Part shown: piece by piece, positions 1-9,374 of the stretch | Position numbering within the stretch: the stretch's first letter is position 1 | How the letters are laid out: each line of letters begins with the position of its first letter | DNA from: Picochlorum sp. 'celeri' | Lineage: Eukaryota > Chlorophyta > Trebouxiophyceae | Reading direction: 5' to 3' | Assembly: GCA_010909725.1 (NCBI GenBank) | Contig: JAACMV010000007.1 | Location: forward strand, 1,240,001 to 1,304,000 | DNA: 64,000 nucleotides | Program-made: the position numbers and the translations under genes | The notes under the pieces: generated by a model | What the model was told of the DNA's origin: nothing | Seen by the model: the letters and a program-made list of their open reading frames with translations, nothing else | The model's database searches: none

Positions 1-2
1 GC

Positions 3-2813
3 GGAAATGGAGCGACGAGGAGGAATGGTGTAGAGCAGAAGAGGCAGCGTGATGCGGGGGCTGTGTCGGAGCAATCCAAGCGAGCCAGAGTGGATGCATC
101 TCATCAGAAGGAGAATGGCACACAGCATGTGGGGGCACAGACACGGCGGACTAGGATGCAGATGAAGGTGTCTGGTGGGCAGAAGGATGATGTGGAAGCT
201 TCTGAGAATAAATTTGATTTGGTATCGTTGATTGAAAAGGCAGGGGCATGTATGAATTTGCCTGCTATTGAGCGTGTTTTGGAGGACACGTGGCCTTCTA
301 GTAGAGGCAACAATCAAAATGTGCAGCATTTGAAGGAAGCGTATCGAGCTCTCGATTTAGGATATTATTCGACCAGAAAGTTGGCGGTGCCCAAAATGGC
401 AATGATGCTTTGGCTCCTGTCTGGTAAAGTGAGTGAGGATGCAACATATGATTCAGCGTGTGCAGTGAGGAATGCGCAGCTTCCCTCGCAGTTGGAAGAC
501 TTGATAAAGAGACGAGGAAAGAAGACTATTGATGGGAAAGCGGTGTTAGACAAGTATTTGTTGCAACCAGTTCATGTGAAGCCACAGCCAAAACAACTGC
601 CCCCAGAGGATGTTGCAGACAAAGCCAAGAAGGATTTGCTGAAGAAATATTCTGACGAATTCATCCAATTAGCATCTATTGGTAGATTGGTAATGGGCTT
701 GAAGCCTGGAGAAAAGATCACGTTTGCAAAGTTGTTCAGCACACAGTTTTTGGTCAATCAAGAGTTGATGTTCAAAGCAGGAAGTAATGATTCAGTCAAG
801 GAGGCTATAGTTGATGATCTTGGTTCTGGTATTATCTGCAGATGCAAGGGTTGTAGTAAAGCTCCTAATTCGAGACCTATGAAGCCAAAGGACTTTTTGT
901 CTCATCTGAATACAAATGCAACACAGGCCATGGTGTATCTCAAACTCAAGAAATTCGACCAGACGTTGAATCAGTTGTCAAAATTGTTGTCCAGTGATAA
1001 ATTGCGTGATCTTATGGTCGATGTATACCCAGATCATTGCCACAAGTGCAAAATTGGGGGCGAGTTGCTTTGCTGTGATGGTTGTACCACTGCCTGGCAT
1101 GTCAAGTGCACAGAGCTGAAGGACATGCCGGGGGACGATGTTCCTTTCTTGTGTTCTCTGTGTGAAAAGTCGGCTAAAAATGTGAAGAGCGGGTCGGTGA
1201 AAGATAGACGGCAGCTGCAGCGGATACGGAACAAAACAAGCCAAAGCCAATCAAAGAAGAAGGGCAGAAAGTCACAAGGTGGATATAGACAAAGCACCGG
1301 AGGCAGGTTGCGTATGATGGCGCCAGAAAGACACGGTAGGCCCACTCGTAATCTCAATAGGAATAAAAGGCTGTTCCAAGGAGAGCAGGGTGGTTTGAGA
1401 AGTGGCATGAGGGTGTTTTACAGAGCACGAGGAGTTGAGATATTGGGTGGTTACATCGTGATCAATCCTTCCGGTTTATCTGGAATTCGCTGTGATCATT
1501 GTGATAAGATTATTTCTTGCTCGCAATTCGAATCGCATGCCGGCCATGCTCAGAGAAGGCAGCCGTACGAGCACATTCATGTTGTTGAGGAAGGTGTGAA
1601 TTTGAAAAAAATTGCTGCCCGTCTACCAGACATCTCAGAGGGGAAAGGTGGAGAAGAGGTACACGATATTTATTCAGATTTGGATGCTCTGACTGGAGGG
1701 TGCACTTTTTGTCGCGAACCAGATTTTCAAAAGGGAGATTTTGGTTCGCGGACCATCATGATTTGTGACCAATGCGAAAGAGAGTATCACGTAGGTTGCT
1801 TGGAAGAACATGGGTTGGGAAAGCTAGACTCGCTTCCTGAAGGAGATTGGTTTTGTGATGATCAATGTGGACGGATTCATGGGCATTTTAAGAGTCTCGT
1901 GGACAGAGGAGAGATGAACGCCGATATATTGTTGGACGGACTTGAAACATCTAACGTTGAAATAAATGTACCAGAGCAAATAGTCAAGGAGGAAGATCAG
2001 ATGAATGGGAAGAGGCGTAGCTCGAGAACCTGCGTGATTGCGCCAAAGCCTACAGTGAGGGATAGTCCCTACAAGCTTGATATTGAGGGCTACACTTGGT
2101 GTGTGTTGAATGGTTCTGATGGAAGTGACGAAACAACCATAGCAATAACTGAGGCGAAAAAAATTCTGGAAGAGTCGTTTGATCCAATTATGGACTTGTC
2201 TACCAATACAGACTTGTTACCCCTCATGATCCATGCAGAGCAACACGGAGAGTGGGATTACAGAGGCGTCCACACACTCTTGCTCAAATACATGGATACA
2301 CCGGTTGTCGCCGCTATTGTTCGCGTCTTTGGTCCACAAATGGCGGAATTGCCCTTGATCGCAACATTAAAGTCACAGAGGAGGAAAGGGCATGCCAAGG
2401 TGCTTGTGGATCTATTCCAAAAGCATCTGAGTTTTGCAGGCATACACAAACTTGTGTTACCGGCTGCACACGAGACCGTTGGTGCGTGGAAGGGTGGATT
2501 CCAATTTGAAGATATGCCTCACGAAGATGTACGTCTGGCTAAGCATCAATTGAAGGTCCTCGTATTCCCTGGCACAGAGATGCTCTGGAAAACAATTGAT
2601 TCCACCAGCCCTGCCACAGGTCACCATGTCCTCAAACCCATCCTCACAGAGCAAGAGGAGAATGAGCTCATCCATGTAGCACGATCAATGGTGAATCAAA
2701 TCGAGAAGGAGTTTGATCTGATTGCAAAGACAAAGGTCAGGCTGACATTGAAAACATGTTCTGCCAGCAACATGATCAAGGTGGAGTTTAGAATTGAACA
2801 GCCCGAGTCATGA
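3..2813 (+). CDS. Nuclear PHD-finger / GNAT acetyltransferase-like protein (5' partial)
   Basis: The frame is open from the first bases of the window, so the true start lies upstream; the GTG at 63 is not a eukaryotic start. In order I see a Lys/Arg-rich leader, a TDBD-like Cys segment (about 814-950), a PHD finger (about 1036-1165, C4HC3 spacing), a basic linker, a second TDBD-like block (about 1410-1615), a second PHD finger (about 1697-1872) and a GNAT fold (about 2280-2560) with acetyl-CoA motif A around the residues QRRKGHAK. This order matches the plant PHD-acetyltransferase family that includes IDM1, whose members read histone marks and acetylate histone H3. A chromatin role is inferred from that family. 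No intron is visible. The downstream neighbour is convergent, 92 nt away. Confidence 0.8.
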   Translation, partial: GNGATRRNGVEQKRQRDAGAVSEQSKRARVDASHQKENGTQHVGAQTRRTRMQMKVSGGQKDDVEASENKFDLVSLIEKAGACMNLPAIERVLEDTWPSSRGNNQNVQHLKEAYRALDLGYYSTRKLAVPKMAMMLWLLSGKVSEDATYDSACAVRNAQLPSQLEDLIKRRGKKTIDGKAVLDKYLLQPVHVKPQPKQLPPEDVADKAKKDLLKKYSDEFIQLASIGRLVMGLKPGEKITFAKLFSTQFLVNQELMFKAGSNDSVKEAIVDDLGSGIICRCKGCSKAPNSRPMKPKDFLSHLNTNATQAMVYLKLKKFDQTLNQLSKLLSSDKLRDLMVDVYPDHCHKCKIGGELLCCDGCTTAWHVKCTELKDMPGDDVPFLCSLCEKSAKNVKSGSVKDRRQLQRIRNKTSQSQSKKKGRKSQGGYRQSTGGRLRMMAPERHGRPTRNLNRNKRLFQGEQGGLRSGMRVFYRARGVEILGGYIVINPSGLSGIRCDHCDKIISCSQFESHAGHAQRRQPYEHIHVVEEGVNLKKIAARLPDISEGKGGEEVHDIYSDLDALTGGCTFCREPDFQKGDFGSRTIMICDQCEREYHVGCLEEHGLGKLDSLPEGDWFCDDQCGRIHGHFKSLVDRGEMNADILLDGLETSNVEINVPEQIVKEEDQMNGKRRSSRTCVIAPKPTVRDSPYKLDIEGYTWCVLNGSDGSDETTIAITEAKKILEESFDPIMDLSTNTDLLPLMIHAEQHGEWDYRGVHTLLLKYMDTPVVAAIVRVFGPQMAELPLIATLKSQRRKGHAKVLVDLFQKHLSFAGIHKLVLPAAHETVGAWKGGFQFEDMPHEDVRLAKHQLKVLVFPGTEMLWKTIDSTSPATGHHVLKPILTEQEENELIHVARSMVNQIEKEFDLIAKTKVRLTLKTCSASNMIKVEFRIEQPES

Positions 2814-2905
2814 TATATATATAAAGTGTCTATTAATATGCACAGTAGTGCAATTTAACATTACATGTATTCAGAAAGACGTGTGTGTGAGAGAGCGTGC
2901 GATTC

Positions 2906-3560
2906 TCATGGAACACCAGGGATACCACTGAATGGAACTTGTTTCTTCCATGCAAGCCACTCCTCTCCAAAGAATTTATAAAGCAGTGCATCTTCCACCC
3001 GTATCCTCAGCGCCATAAACCTCCATGTTATAATCATAAATGCAACGGTGCAACATACATTGCCCAACCAAATCTGACTACCCACGGAAAAGAGGACAAA
3101 TCCCAAGTAGGCTGGATGCCTGACCACGCTGTAGACGCCTGCAGTACAGAGTCGATGTTCAGGTTTCCTTTTTGTGGCTATTTTATGCGTGAAATTATGT
3201 CCAGCAGTCAGAATAGCACTTTTTCTGATTATTTCGCCACAGAGCATCATGACAAATCCGAGCCAGGCCAATGAAACTGCAAAATATTGAGGCATCTGCT
3301 GCCAGAGAAATGGAGAGAAGCTGTACTCCAAAACGCCACAGGCCATTGCCGTCACATACGGTACACTCAATAGCCACGCTACGTATGAAGGAAACCATGC
3401 ATCTATGAGTCCAGACCATCACAGAGATGCGTCAATATCAGTGCAAGTAAACAAACGTACAGGACTTGTCAACTTCTCCCGGGTGAAATCGCCGTGCCAA
3501 AAGATACTCCGATACGTGAAACCATATTAACAACAAAATGAAGACTAAAAGGCGTGTCAT
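2906..3560 (-). CDS. ICMT: Protein-S-isoprenylcysteine O-methyltransferase (ICMT/STE14)
   Basis: Exons, in transcript order: 3560-3461 and 3402-2906, split by a 58-nt intron (GTACGT...CATAG). The spliced product has 198 residues, the usual ICMT length. Exon 1 carries the family N-terminus, a hydrophobic helix followed by FHVSEYLLARRFHP. Exon 2 carries several membrane segments and the catalytic C-terminal region with RHPAYLGF and the RIRVEDALLYKFFGEEW block. ICMT is an ER membrane enzyme that methylates the prenylated C-terminal cysteine of CAAX proteins using S-adenosylmethionine. Without the short upstream exon the protein would lack its first membrane segment. The gene is convergent with the PHD/GNAT gene and divergent from the CAP gene. 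Confidence 0.9.
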
Positions 3561-4067
3561 GATGGAACATAACGGACGAATACGCTTATGGGTACTTTTG
3601 AACAATGCCAACGCAGTTTGACTTTCTGCAACCCATGTGTATTACACCATGGCCAACAATCTATGCGGTGCACGATTTTGATACAAACAATAAAGCATTA
3701 ATTGCGCTGCCATGCACCCTGCGATCCAGTGAGGAGAGGACTTATAACGTTTTAAACGTTTGAATTCCAACACGGTGTTGAACGGTCGGTCAATGGGTCT
3801 GGTCGATCGATGGGAATGGCCCATCAACAGGATTCGATAGGTCTCGGAGACGAGCAGTCCATACACTTGGGAGCGCATCATCATTTGTACAAAGATCAAT
3901 TCTTTTCGAACATCTTGATGACATTGTGTACATTGGTACATTCATGCATCGATTTCTTCTCTTTTGAATAAGGGGTTTTAGCCGTGCCAAAGAAGACGGA
4001 AAGGAAGGAGCCTTTGCCGGCATCCCATGCGTTACATCGAGCGTAGGGGGAGCAGCAATATAACCCT
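3561..4067. other. Intergenic region between divergent ICMT and CAP genes
   Basis: This 507-nt stretch presumably holds both promoters. Short ORFs on the minus strand (for example 3642-3941) show no recognisable domain. I see no tRNA or strong repeat. Confidence 0.4.
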
Positions 4068-5012
4068 ATGATATTTTTTACTAGAATTCAGATAGGATTG
4101 GTGCTGTTCTTCCTTGGACTGCATCAGGTGGTCGTGCAAGCCCAGCAGGCAGGTGTTGTGGTTGACTCCCAGGATGATGCCAATGTGATTCTCGACGCGC
4201 ATAATGCCTACCGAAGAGCTCATGGTGCTCCATCATTAACATGGTCTAGACGTCTTGCGAAAGATGCCGCTGCATGGGGAGAGAAATGCCGTTGGGAACA
4301 CGATGGATCGAATAAAGACCAGGGCGAGAACTTGTATGCCTCTTTTGGGTATCCAGAAAACACTCTATATCAGAACGCTGCCAAGTCCTGGTACGATGAA
4401 GTTGCGTTGTACGATTTTGACAACCCAGAGAAGTCAAATTTCAAGGACGTTGGTCACTTTACTCAGATGGTGTGGAAAAAATCTCGTGAGATTGGCTGTG
4501 CCAGAGTAAGATGTCGTGATGGACAACATGGTCCGTTCAGTCTTGATGGGGAGTGGCTGTATGTCGTGTGCCGATACAGCCCACCCGGAAATATGATGTC
4601 ATCAGGTAATGATGCGTATAAATATTTCAAAGAGAATGTTCTCAAAGCAGGCGAGGAGCCGGAGCCAGAGCCACAAGCACAATGCAATGGCAACACAAAA
4701 ACAGTCAAGCTCAAGATTCATGGCACGGGAAAGTCTTGTGACAACGGAGCGGGACAGGCAGGAGCCCAAGCTGTGTCGGATATCATCAATGGTAAATTTT
4801 CATTTTGCAAGTTGTCGTTTTCATGTATCCAAAAGCCCAAGGATGTATCATATGTCATTGTCCGTACAACAGTTTCAAGAGGAACCGAGAAGGAGGTCAT
4901 GGCATTATTGAACAAGGCAGTGAAAGCTAAGACATTCTATGATAGATGGGGTCTGAAAAGAGTCAAAGGAAAGAAATACAAGATATGTCTGAATAAAAGA
5001 AAGGGGTGCTGA
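4068..5012 (+). CDS. Secreted CAP/PR-1 superfamily protein with a basic Cys-containing C-terminal domain
   Basis: The 314-residue product begins with a hydrophobic signal peptide (about residues 1-25, ending VQAQQ). The CAP domain (about 40-195) has the N-terminal HNAYRRAHG motif, the GENLYA motif and the signature GHFTQMVW. Its potential cavity residues (two His, two Glu) are present. After a Glu-Pro linker (about 197-205) comes a domain of about 105 residues that I do not recognise. It has paired Cys residues and a Lys/Arg-rich end (KRVKGKKYK, KRKGC). CAP proteins are extracellular and bind sterols or lipids in several lineages; the role here is unknown. A related gene lies at 9375 and a decayed relative at 8824. 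The last 60 nt and about 55 nt of 3' flank recur almost exactly at 9125-9239. Confidence 0.85.
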   Translation: MIFFTRIQIGLVLFFLGLHQVVVQAQQAGVVVDSQDDANVILDAHNAYRRAHGAPSLTWSRRLAKDAAAWGEKCRWEHDGSNKDQGENLYASFGYPENTLYQNAAKSWYDEVALYDFDNPEKSNFKDVGHFTQMVWKKSREIGCARVRCRDGQHGPFSLDGEWLYVVCRYSPPGNMMSSGNDAYKYFKENVLKAGEEPEPEPQAQCNGNTKTVKLKIHGTGKSCDNGAGQAGAQAVSDIINGKFSFCKLSFSCIQKPKDVSYVIVRTTVSRGTEKEVMALLNKAVKAKTFYDRWGLKRVKGKKYKICLNKRKGC

Positions 5013-5129
5013 CGTGCCATTATTGAGTCTCCTCGGTGATGCAAACCTTGTAAGGAGGTACCATACAACCAGGCATGTATGGAAACTGTGAGCGGGGACT
5101 TCATGATAAACTATACCTGCCATGAGCAA

Positions 5130-7085
5130 TCAGCGCCGCCCGGAAATAATACCTGCAGCCGTACCAACACCAAGAGTAACGCATCCTTTAAAAGCTCCTT
5201 TGACAGCTGAGCCACCTGCACTCTTGGCATTTGATATCGCATTATCTTTACTCAACGGATTTTCTCCATTTTCTACGTCTTTTGTCCCTTGCTTTAATTC
5301 ATCACCTATCCCTTCCACGACACCCCCAGCCACTCCCCCTGTCATGCAATTTTTTTTCACAGAATTATTTTGAGGCTGTTGATTGGCCTCATTATTATTT
5401 TCAGCATTGTTATCAGCAGGATCACCGTCAGGATCATCAGGAAATTGGCCGCCAGCTTCCATTTCGGTCCCATCTGAACCAGCATCTGAGGCAACATCTG
5501 AGGCAACATCAGACGCAGCGTCAGACGCAACGTCGGCACCTACATCTACAGCAGCATCTGCTCCAGCAGAACCAATCAGATCTGCGCCAACTGCAACAAT
5601 GCCTGTGTCAATAAGAGGTCCTAATCTAACAAACGCCGTTATGCTGGTGCCGTTTACCAGAGACGTATCCAGAGAAGAAGTGAAATCTACACCCAAGCAC
5701 CTGGAGACGTGATGGTAGTGGGGGGTTTCCAAAGATTGGTACGGGTGGCACTCGCCTTCTCTGGTGTCCATTGGAGCCTGGGAAGGTGCCACACGCAGAT
5801 GCCAAAGGTAGGAATCGCCATTATCAATCACATCAAAAACGTCTGCAACTACGCCATCTTGGCCCGGCCCGTCAAACACTAGCATGGCATTTGCAGGCAC
5901 TTGTTCAATACCTTTTGGCTGTATGTCGTCATCAAGGACCTGCTGTCGATACCTTTCAAAGCATTCGGAGGCCTCATATAACCCTGGCATTGCAAACGTC
6001 CCATTCAAGGGGGAGGCCTTGGTCGCTAGTTTAGCCCAGGTGGAGAAGAATTCAGTCGAATTTAGCACGTCTTCGAACATTCGTTGGGCCTCCATGTCAC
6101 TCTTGACAAAAGGGACAGAGGCTGGCAACCTACTTTTAGGGAACCCCACCTCAATAAATGATCCAAGCTCGTTAGAATATTTATCCAGCCTTTTCACCGT
6201 CACACTATCCATGGTGACAAAGTATGTGTTGAGAGGCGTCTTGTGAGATCCCTCTGGGCAACTGTCAGCTGAACTGTTTTCCCCCTGTGACATGTTGGTG
6301 GTCATCTTCAGTTGAGGCACAGCTCGATTGGATCTCTCAGATGTATTGGCTTGTAATTCTGACAACACGCTTGAAACTTTCACAAAAGCCGTCATACCAT
6401 TGCCTTGCAAAGAGGATGCATCCAACTCGGCATCTGTCTCAATAGCCAAGCATCTAGTGGGATGGTGGTATACTTGTGTTGGACTCCTGCATCCAGTCTC
6501 TGGGGCATCAAGCGTAGCGTTTGATGGCGCCATTTGCAGCATCCATGCATATGAATCTCCATTATCTTGTACATCCAAAATATCTGCGACAATTGCAGGC
6601 AGCCCTGGGGCATGGAATGCAATCAATGCATCTGCTGGAAACCTGTCCAGACCAACCTCCTCAGCAACCGAGGCTATTTCAGCAAACTCCTCCATACAAT
6701 GCTCCACTTCTGCGAGTGATGGCAGGGGATACGACTCTTCCTTTCCACCTGCCTTCGCAGACGCCCTCGCCCAGGCACCCAGAAAGGCATCTGGGTCAAC
6801 CACCTCCTGGTACAGATGCCTTTCAGCAATATCGTAGACAACCAGCGGCACTGATGATGCTACGTCCGACTTTGAAATAGTGAGCTCATACATGCGTTCA
6901 GAATCGCCCTTTCCTCCCATCGGAGTGAGGTTGAAAGAGGATGCAGAAAAGACGTACGTGGACAGGGGCGCCCAGTCGCAATTCTGCTCTAGAAGGTCTC
7001 TCTTATTTCGTCGCGATGCCCCGGTCCGTGCTACGAAGAATATCAGCGAGAGGAAAATACAAATCAGAGCTGAAATAATCCTCAT
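5130..7085 (-). CDS. Secreted protein with two repeats of an unrecognised extracellular domain
   Basis: The 651-residue product has a signal peptide (residues 1-23). Two diverged copies of one domain follow (about 42-240 and 286-490). Both contain a YxFxxxS-type opening strand, a Trp in a FLGAW/FFSTW position, a DNGDSYxW motif (174-181 and 421-428) and a HHxxRCL motif. An Asp/Ala/Ser repeat (about 510-538), an acidic Asn/Gln-rich linker and a small Gly/Ala-rich tail (582-651) complete it. The domain resembles a repeating extracellular module often seen in algal and cyanobacterial predicted proteins, judged from memory of its pattern, so the assignment is tentative. I do not know its function. 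The gene is divergent from the 7527 gene, which carries what looks like the same fold. Confidence 0.75.
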   Translation of the reverse strand: MRIISALICIFLSLIFFVARTGASRRNKRDLLEQNCDWAPLSTYVFSASSFNLTPMGGKGDSERMYELTISKSDVASSVPLVVYDIAERHLYQEVVDPDAFLGAWARASAKAGGKEESYPLPSLAEVEHCMEEFAEIASVAEEVGLDRFPADALIAFHAPGLPAIVADILDVQDNGDSYAWMLQMAPSNATLDAPETGCRSPTQVYHHPTRCLAIETDAELDASSLQGNGMTAFVKVSSVLSELQANTSERSNRAVPQLKMTTNMSQGENSSADSCPEGSHKTPLNTYFVTMDSVTVKRLDKYSNELGSFIEVGFPKSRLPASVPFVKSDMEAQRMFEDVLNSTEFFSTWAKLATKASPLNGTFAMPGLYEASECFERYRQQVLDDDIQPKGIEQVPANAMLVFDGPGQDGVVADVFDVIDNGDSYLWHLRVAPSQAPMDTREGECHPYQSLETPHYHHVSRCLGVDFTSSLDTSLVNGTSITAFVRLGPLIDTGIVAVGADLIGSAGADAAVDVGADVASDAASDVASDVASDAGSDGTEMEAGGQFPDDPDGDPADNNAENNNEANQQPQNNSVKKNCMTGGVAGGVVEGIGDELKQGTKDVENGENPLSKDNAISNAKSAGGSAVKGAFKGCVTLGVGTAAGIISGRR

Positions 7086-7526
7086 GCTGGCTTATAATTC
7101 GGCCTTGTCGAGTAAGGAGTCGGGTATTGTGTGCGAGGAGAGAATCTTGCCACAACGCGCAGGTGTAGGACCCACGTAATCTTAACTAACCGAACTCAAT
7201 TACCCAATCTGGACAATTTGTCAGAATTGATACTGATAATATCGATGCGATATGATTCATGTGGCTCGAAACTGGCTCAGCACTGCACAGTTCGCCAGCA
7301 TTCCATTGTCGCAGAATCTTTCGAAATATTCCTGCGGCAGCTCAGGTCATGACGATGATCATCGTGATGACTGCCGAATATTCGTCTGCAAACAGCCACC
7401 CACGAGTCTGTGGTCTTTGTTTACGGATTCTTAAGGTAATTAACTCTATATCACTCACATAAAACCATCATACCGGTTTAAAATCCGTCTGCGATCCAGC
7501 GTGACACACACTGGCAAGGAGACTCG
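7086..7526. other. Shared upstream region of a divergent pair of related secreted-protein genes
   Basis: This 441-nt gap separates the start codons of two genes with related domains, transcribed outward. It probably holds both promoters. I see no coding exon, RNA gene or clear operator-like repeat. Confidence 0.4.
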
Positions 7527-8768
7527 ATGACGCAAAGACTGTGCGGTGTGCTAGCTCTCTTCGCTTTAGTTACCGTCTCAGTGGGGATTCCAGATAATGT
7601 TGATGCAAATCTTACATTTCAGCAAAGGGTGCTGTTGCAGCAAGATTCGTTGCCGGCGTGCGAATGTCCCGCAAAGCCCAAGTGGCTGTTTGTGACCCCA
7701 GCCGAATCTGTTACGGTCACAAAAGCTCCAGGTGGCAATGATCTGGATCTGGAATTGCGGGGTGTATTTAATTGGTCTACTATGTTTGCATCAAGCCCCT
7801 ATCCAATATCGACATCGACGTGGACGGATAGTTTGCTCACTGGAGCCATGCATGGTACAGCTCAGCCAGAGATGGCCATTGCCTGGCCGGTCGCAGGTGA
7901 TCGAACTCTTTCAGCTGTCACATTCAAGGCGATATCTTTGAACGACACCTCATCTGATGGCGATACATATCGGATCAAGGTTGCCCCTATGGAGGATGGG
8001 GGGCACCTCGTGGAGAACACCCTCAAGGTGCCAGAGGGATGGAGAGTGCAGCAAGGGGATCTCTCACCCGGAACCGAGGTATTGAATCCCTTGGTATATA
8101 TCGATGGATCTGATATTGGTCATGTCAGGCTTGACGAAGACTGTCTATGCGCTGGACAAGCGGAGGAAGAGTTCAACAGTGAGAGCCCCATGTATGTCAT
8201 GATGTCCAAGGGTGGCATCTTGCAGCCAGAGGGATCTAGCTGGAGGCTCAGCCTTGAAAATGTCCACCCCTGGACTGCGATGTACTCGTACGGACTAAAT
8301 CACGCTCAGTTTGTGAATTCATCTGATGCACTGACCTCCACGGCTGAAGACGGTGCACCAAAATACTTGTACGCATCGTGGGAGATCCCTGAAAGAAAAA
8401 TGCTGACTATGCCATTTGAGGTGACGAGCATCGATTTTTCATCGCAGGGGGAAAATGGCAGCATCAATCTCTCTCTCCTCCCTGTTGATGAACTGGCAGA
8501 AGATCAGCTTGACATGGACATTTTGCGTGCGGCAGAACTGGATGCAACCAACGGAAGTAGCAGCAAAAGTTACACATCTGTGCTGAATAGTTTCCATAGC
8601 AAGGGGTCTTCTTTGTCAAACCCTGTCCTTTTTGTGGCCAAAGGACAAACATATGTTAATGCAACGAGTGAAGACGCCTCTGCAGCGAGTGGAATCCTGT
8701 CTACTGCATGGCACAATTCCATGTTTTATGTTGCAGTCCCCTTGTTGGCCAGCTGGCTGTTCTTGTGA
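7527..8768 (+). CDS. Predicted surface protein related to the 5130-7085 product, with C-terminal hydrophobic tail
   Basis: The 413-residue product has a signal peptide (about 1-20), several potential N-glycosylation sites and a hydrophobic C-terminus (about 395-413) with no basic tail, which suits a GPI-anchor signal. Residues about 53-160 contain WLFVTPAESVTV and DGDTYRIKVAP, which align by eye with YFVTMDSVTV and NGDSYLWHLRVAP of the neighbouring 651-residue protein. A second, weaker unit begins near residue 222 (MYVMM...WRLSLENVHPWT). The pair is probably an ancient duplicate. The function is unknown; GPI anchoring is inferred only from the tail. Confidence 0.7.
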   Translation: MTQRLCGVLALFALVTVSVGIPDNVDANLTFQQRVLLQQDSLPACECPAKPKWLFVTPAESVTVTKAPGGNDLDLELRGVFNWSTMFASSPYPISTSTWTDSLLTGAMHGTAQPEMAIAWPVAGDRTLSAVTFKAISLNDTSSDGDTYRIKVAPMEDGGHLVENTLKVPEGWRVQQGDLSPGTEVLNPLVYIDGSDIGHVRLDEDCLCAGQAEEEFNSESPMYVMMSKGGILQPEGSSWRLSLENVHPWTAMYSYGLNHAQFVNSSDALTSTAEDGAPKYLYASWEIPERKMLTMPFEVTSIDFSSQGENGSINLSLLPVDELAEDQLDMDILRAAELDATNGSSSKSYTSVLNSFHSKGSSLSNPVLFVAKGQTYVNATSEDASAASGILSTAWHNSMFYVAVPLLASWLFL

Positions 8769-8823
8769 AAGGAGTTCAGCTCAGGAACTGAACTCCATGT
8801 ATTCCTCGATCATGGCAGACGTC

Positions 8824-9240
8824 TCCAGTGGATACCCTCTATACATACGCTGGGAAACCTTGGTACAGTGAGGTCTCTGCATATGATTTCAATAATCCTC
8901 AGAATTCCGAGGGTATTGGGCACATTACTCAAATGGTCTGGGCATCCACCTCTGAACATGGTTATGCAAGAGCCATGTTTCAGGTGGCCAAATACTCCGT
9001 TCGATACAAGCGGGGATTGGCTGTTTGTGGTCTGCAGGCACAGTCTACCTGGCAATGTGTTCCCTTCCAATGGTGATGAGTACCAGTACTTTAGACAACA
9101 TATGGGCCGAGACTGTTTAAGGCGGGGTCTGAAAAGAGTCAAAGGAAAGAAATACAAGGTATGTCTGAATAAAAGAAAGGGGTGCTGACGTGCCATTATT
9201 GAGTCTCCTCGGTGATGCAAACCTTGTGAGGAGGAACCAT
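8824..9240 (+). pseudogene. Chimeric, frameshifted CAP-domain pseudogene
   Basis: From about 8824 to 9085 the DNA closely matches the second half of the CAP domain of the intact gene at 9375 (its positions about 9645-9930). It lacks the signal peptide and the first half of the domain. The reading frame changes near 8980: HITQMVWASTSEHG lies in one frame and TSGDWLFVVCRH in another. The key Cys after HG is replaced by Tyr. From 9125 the sequence instead matches the C-terminal tail and 3' flank of the CAP gene at 4068, nearly base for base to about 9239. It looks like a decayed copy formed by unequal recombination within the family. A truncated product of about 106 residues from 8868 is possible but unlikely to be functional. 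Confidence 0.8.
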
Positions 9241-9374
9241 TTTGTATTGCCCTTATTGGGGAATATTGTGGATACGAACTGACAGATAAGCAGTCGCTTA
9301 TAAGAATGTGTCGATGACTCGTGGAGCAAAACAAATAAATGATTATATAGTTTACTTGTGAAACGTCGTCCAGC

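Noticed and set aside
63..65. GTG as start codon of the PHD/GNAT gene
   Set aside because: The frame is open to the window edge and eukaryotes do not normally start at GTG; the gene is 5'-truncated. The same reasoning removed GTG or TTG starts at 15355, 22988, 27805, 36521, 41734, 46265, 52951, 62963 and others.
3642..3941. 99-codon minus-strand ORF between ICMT and CAP
   Set aside because: Composition looks random and no motif is recognisable; it lies where two promoters are expected.
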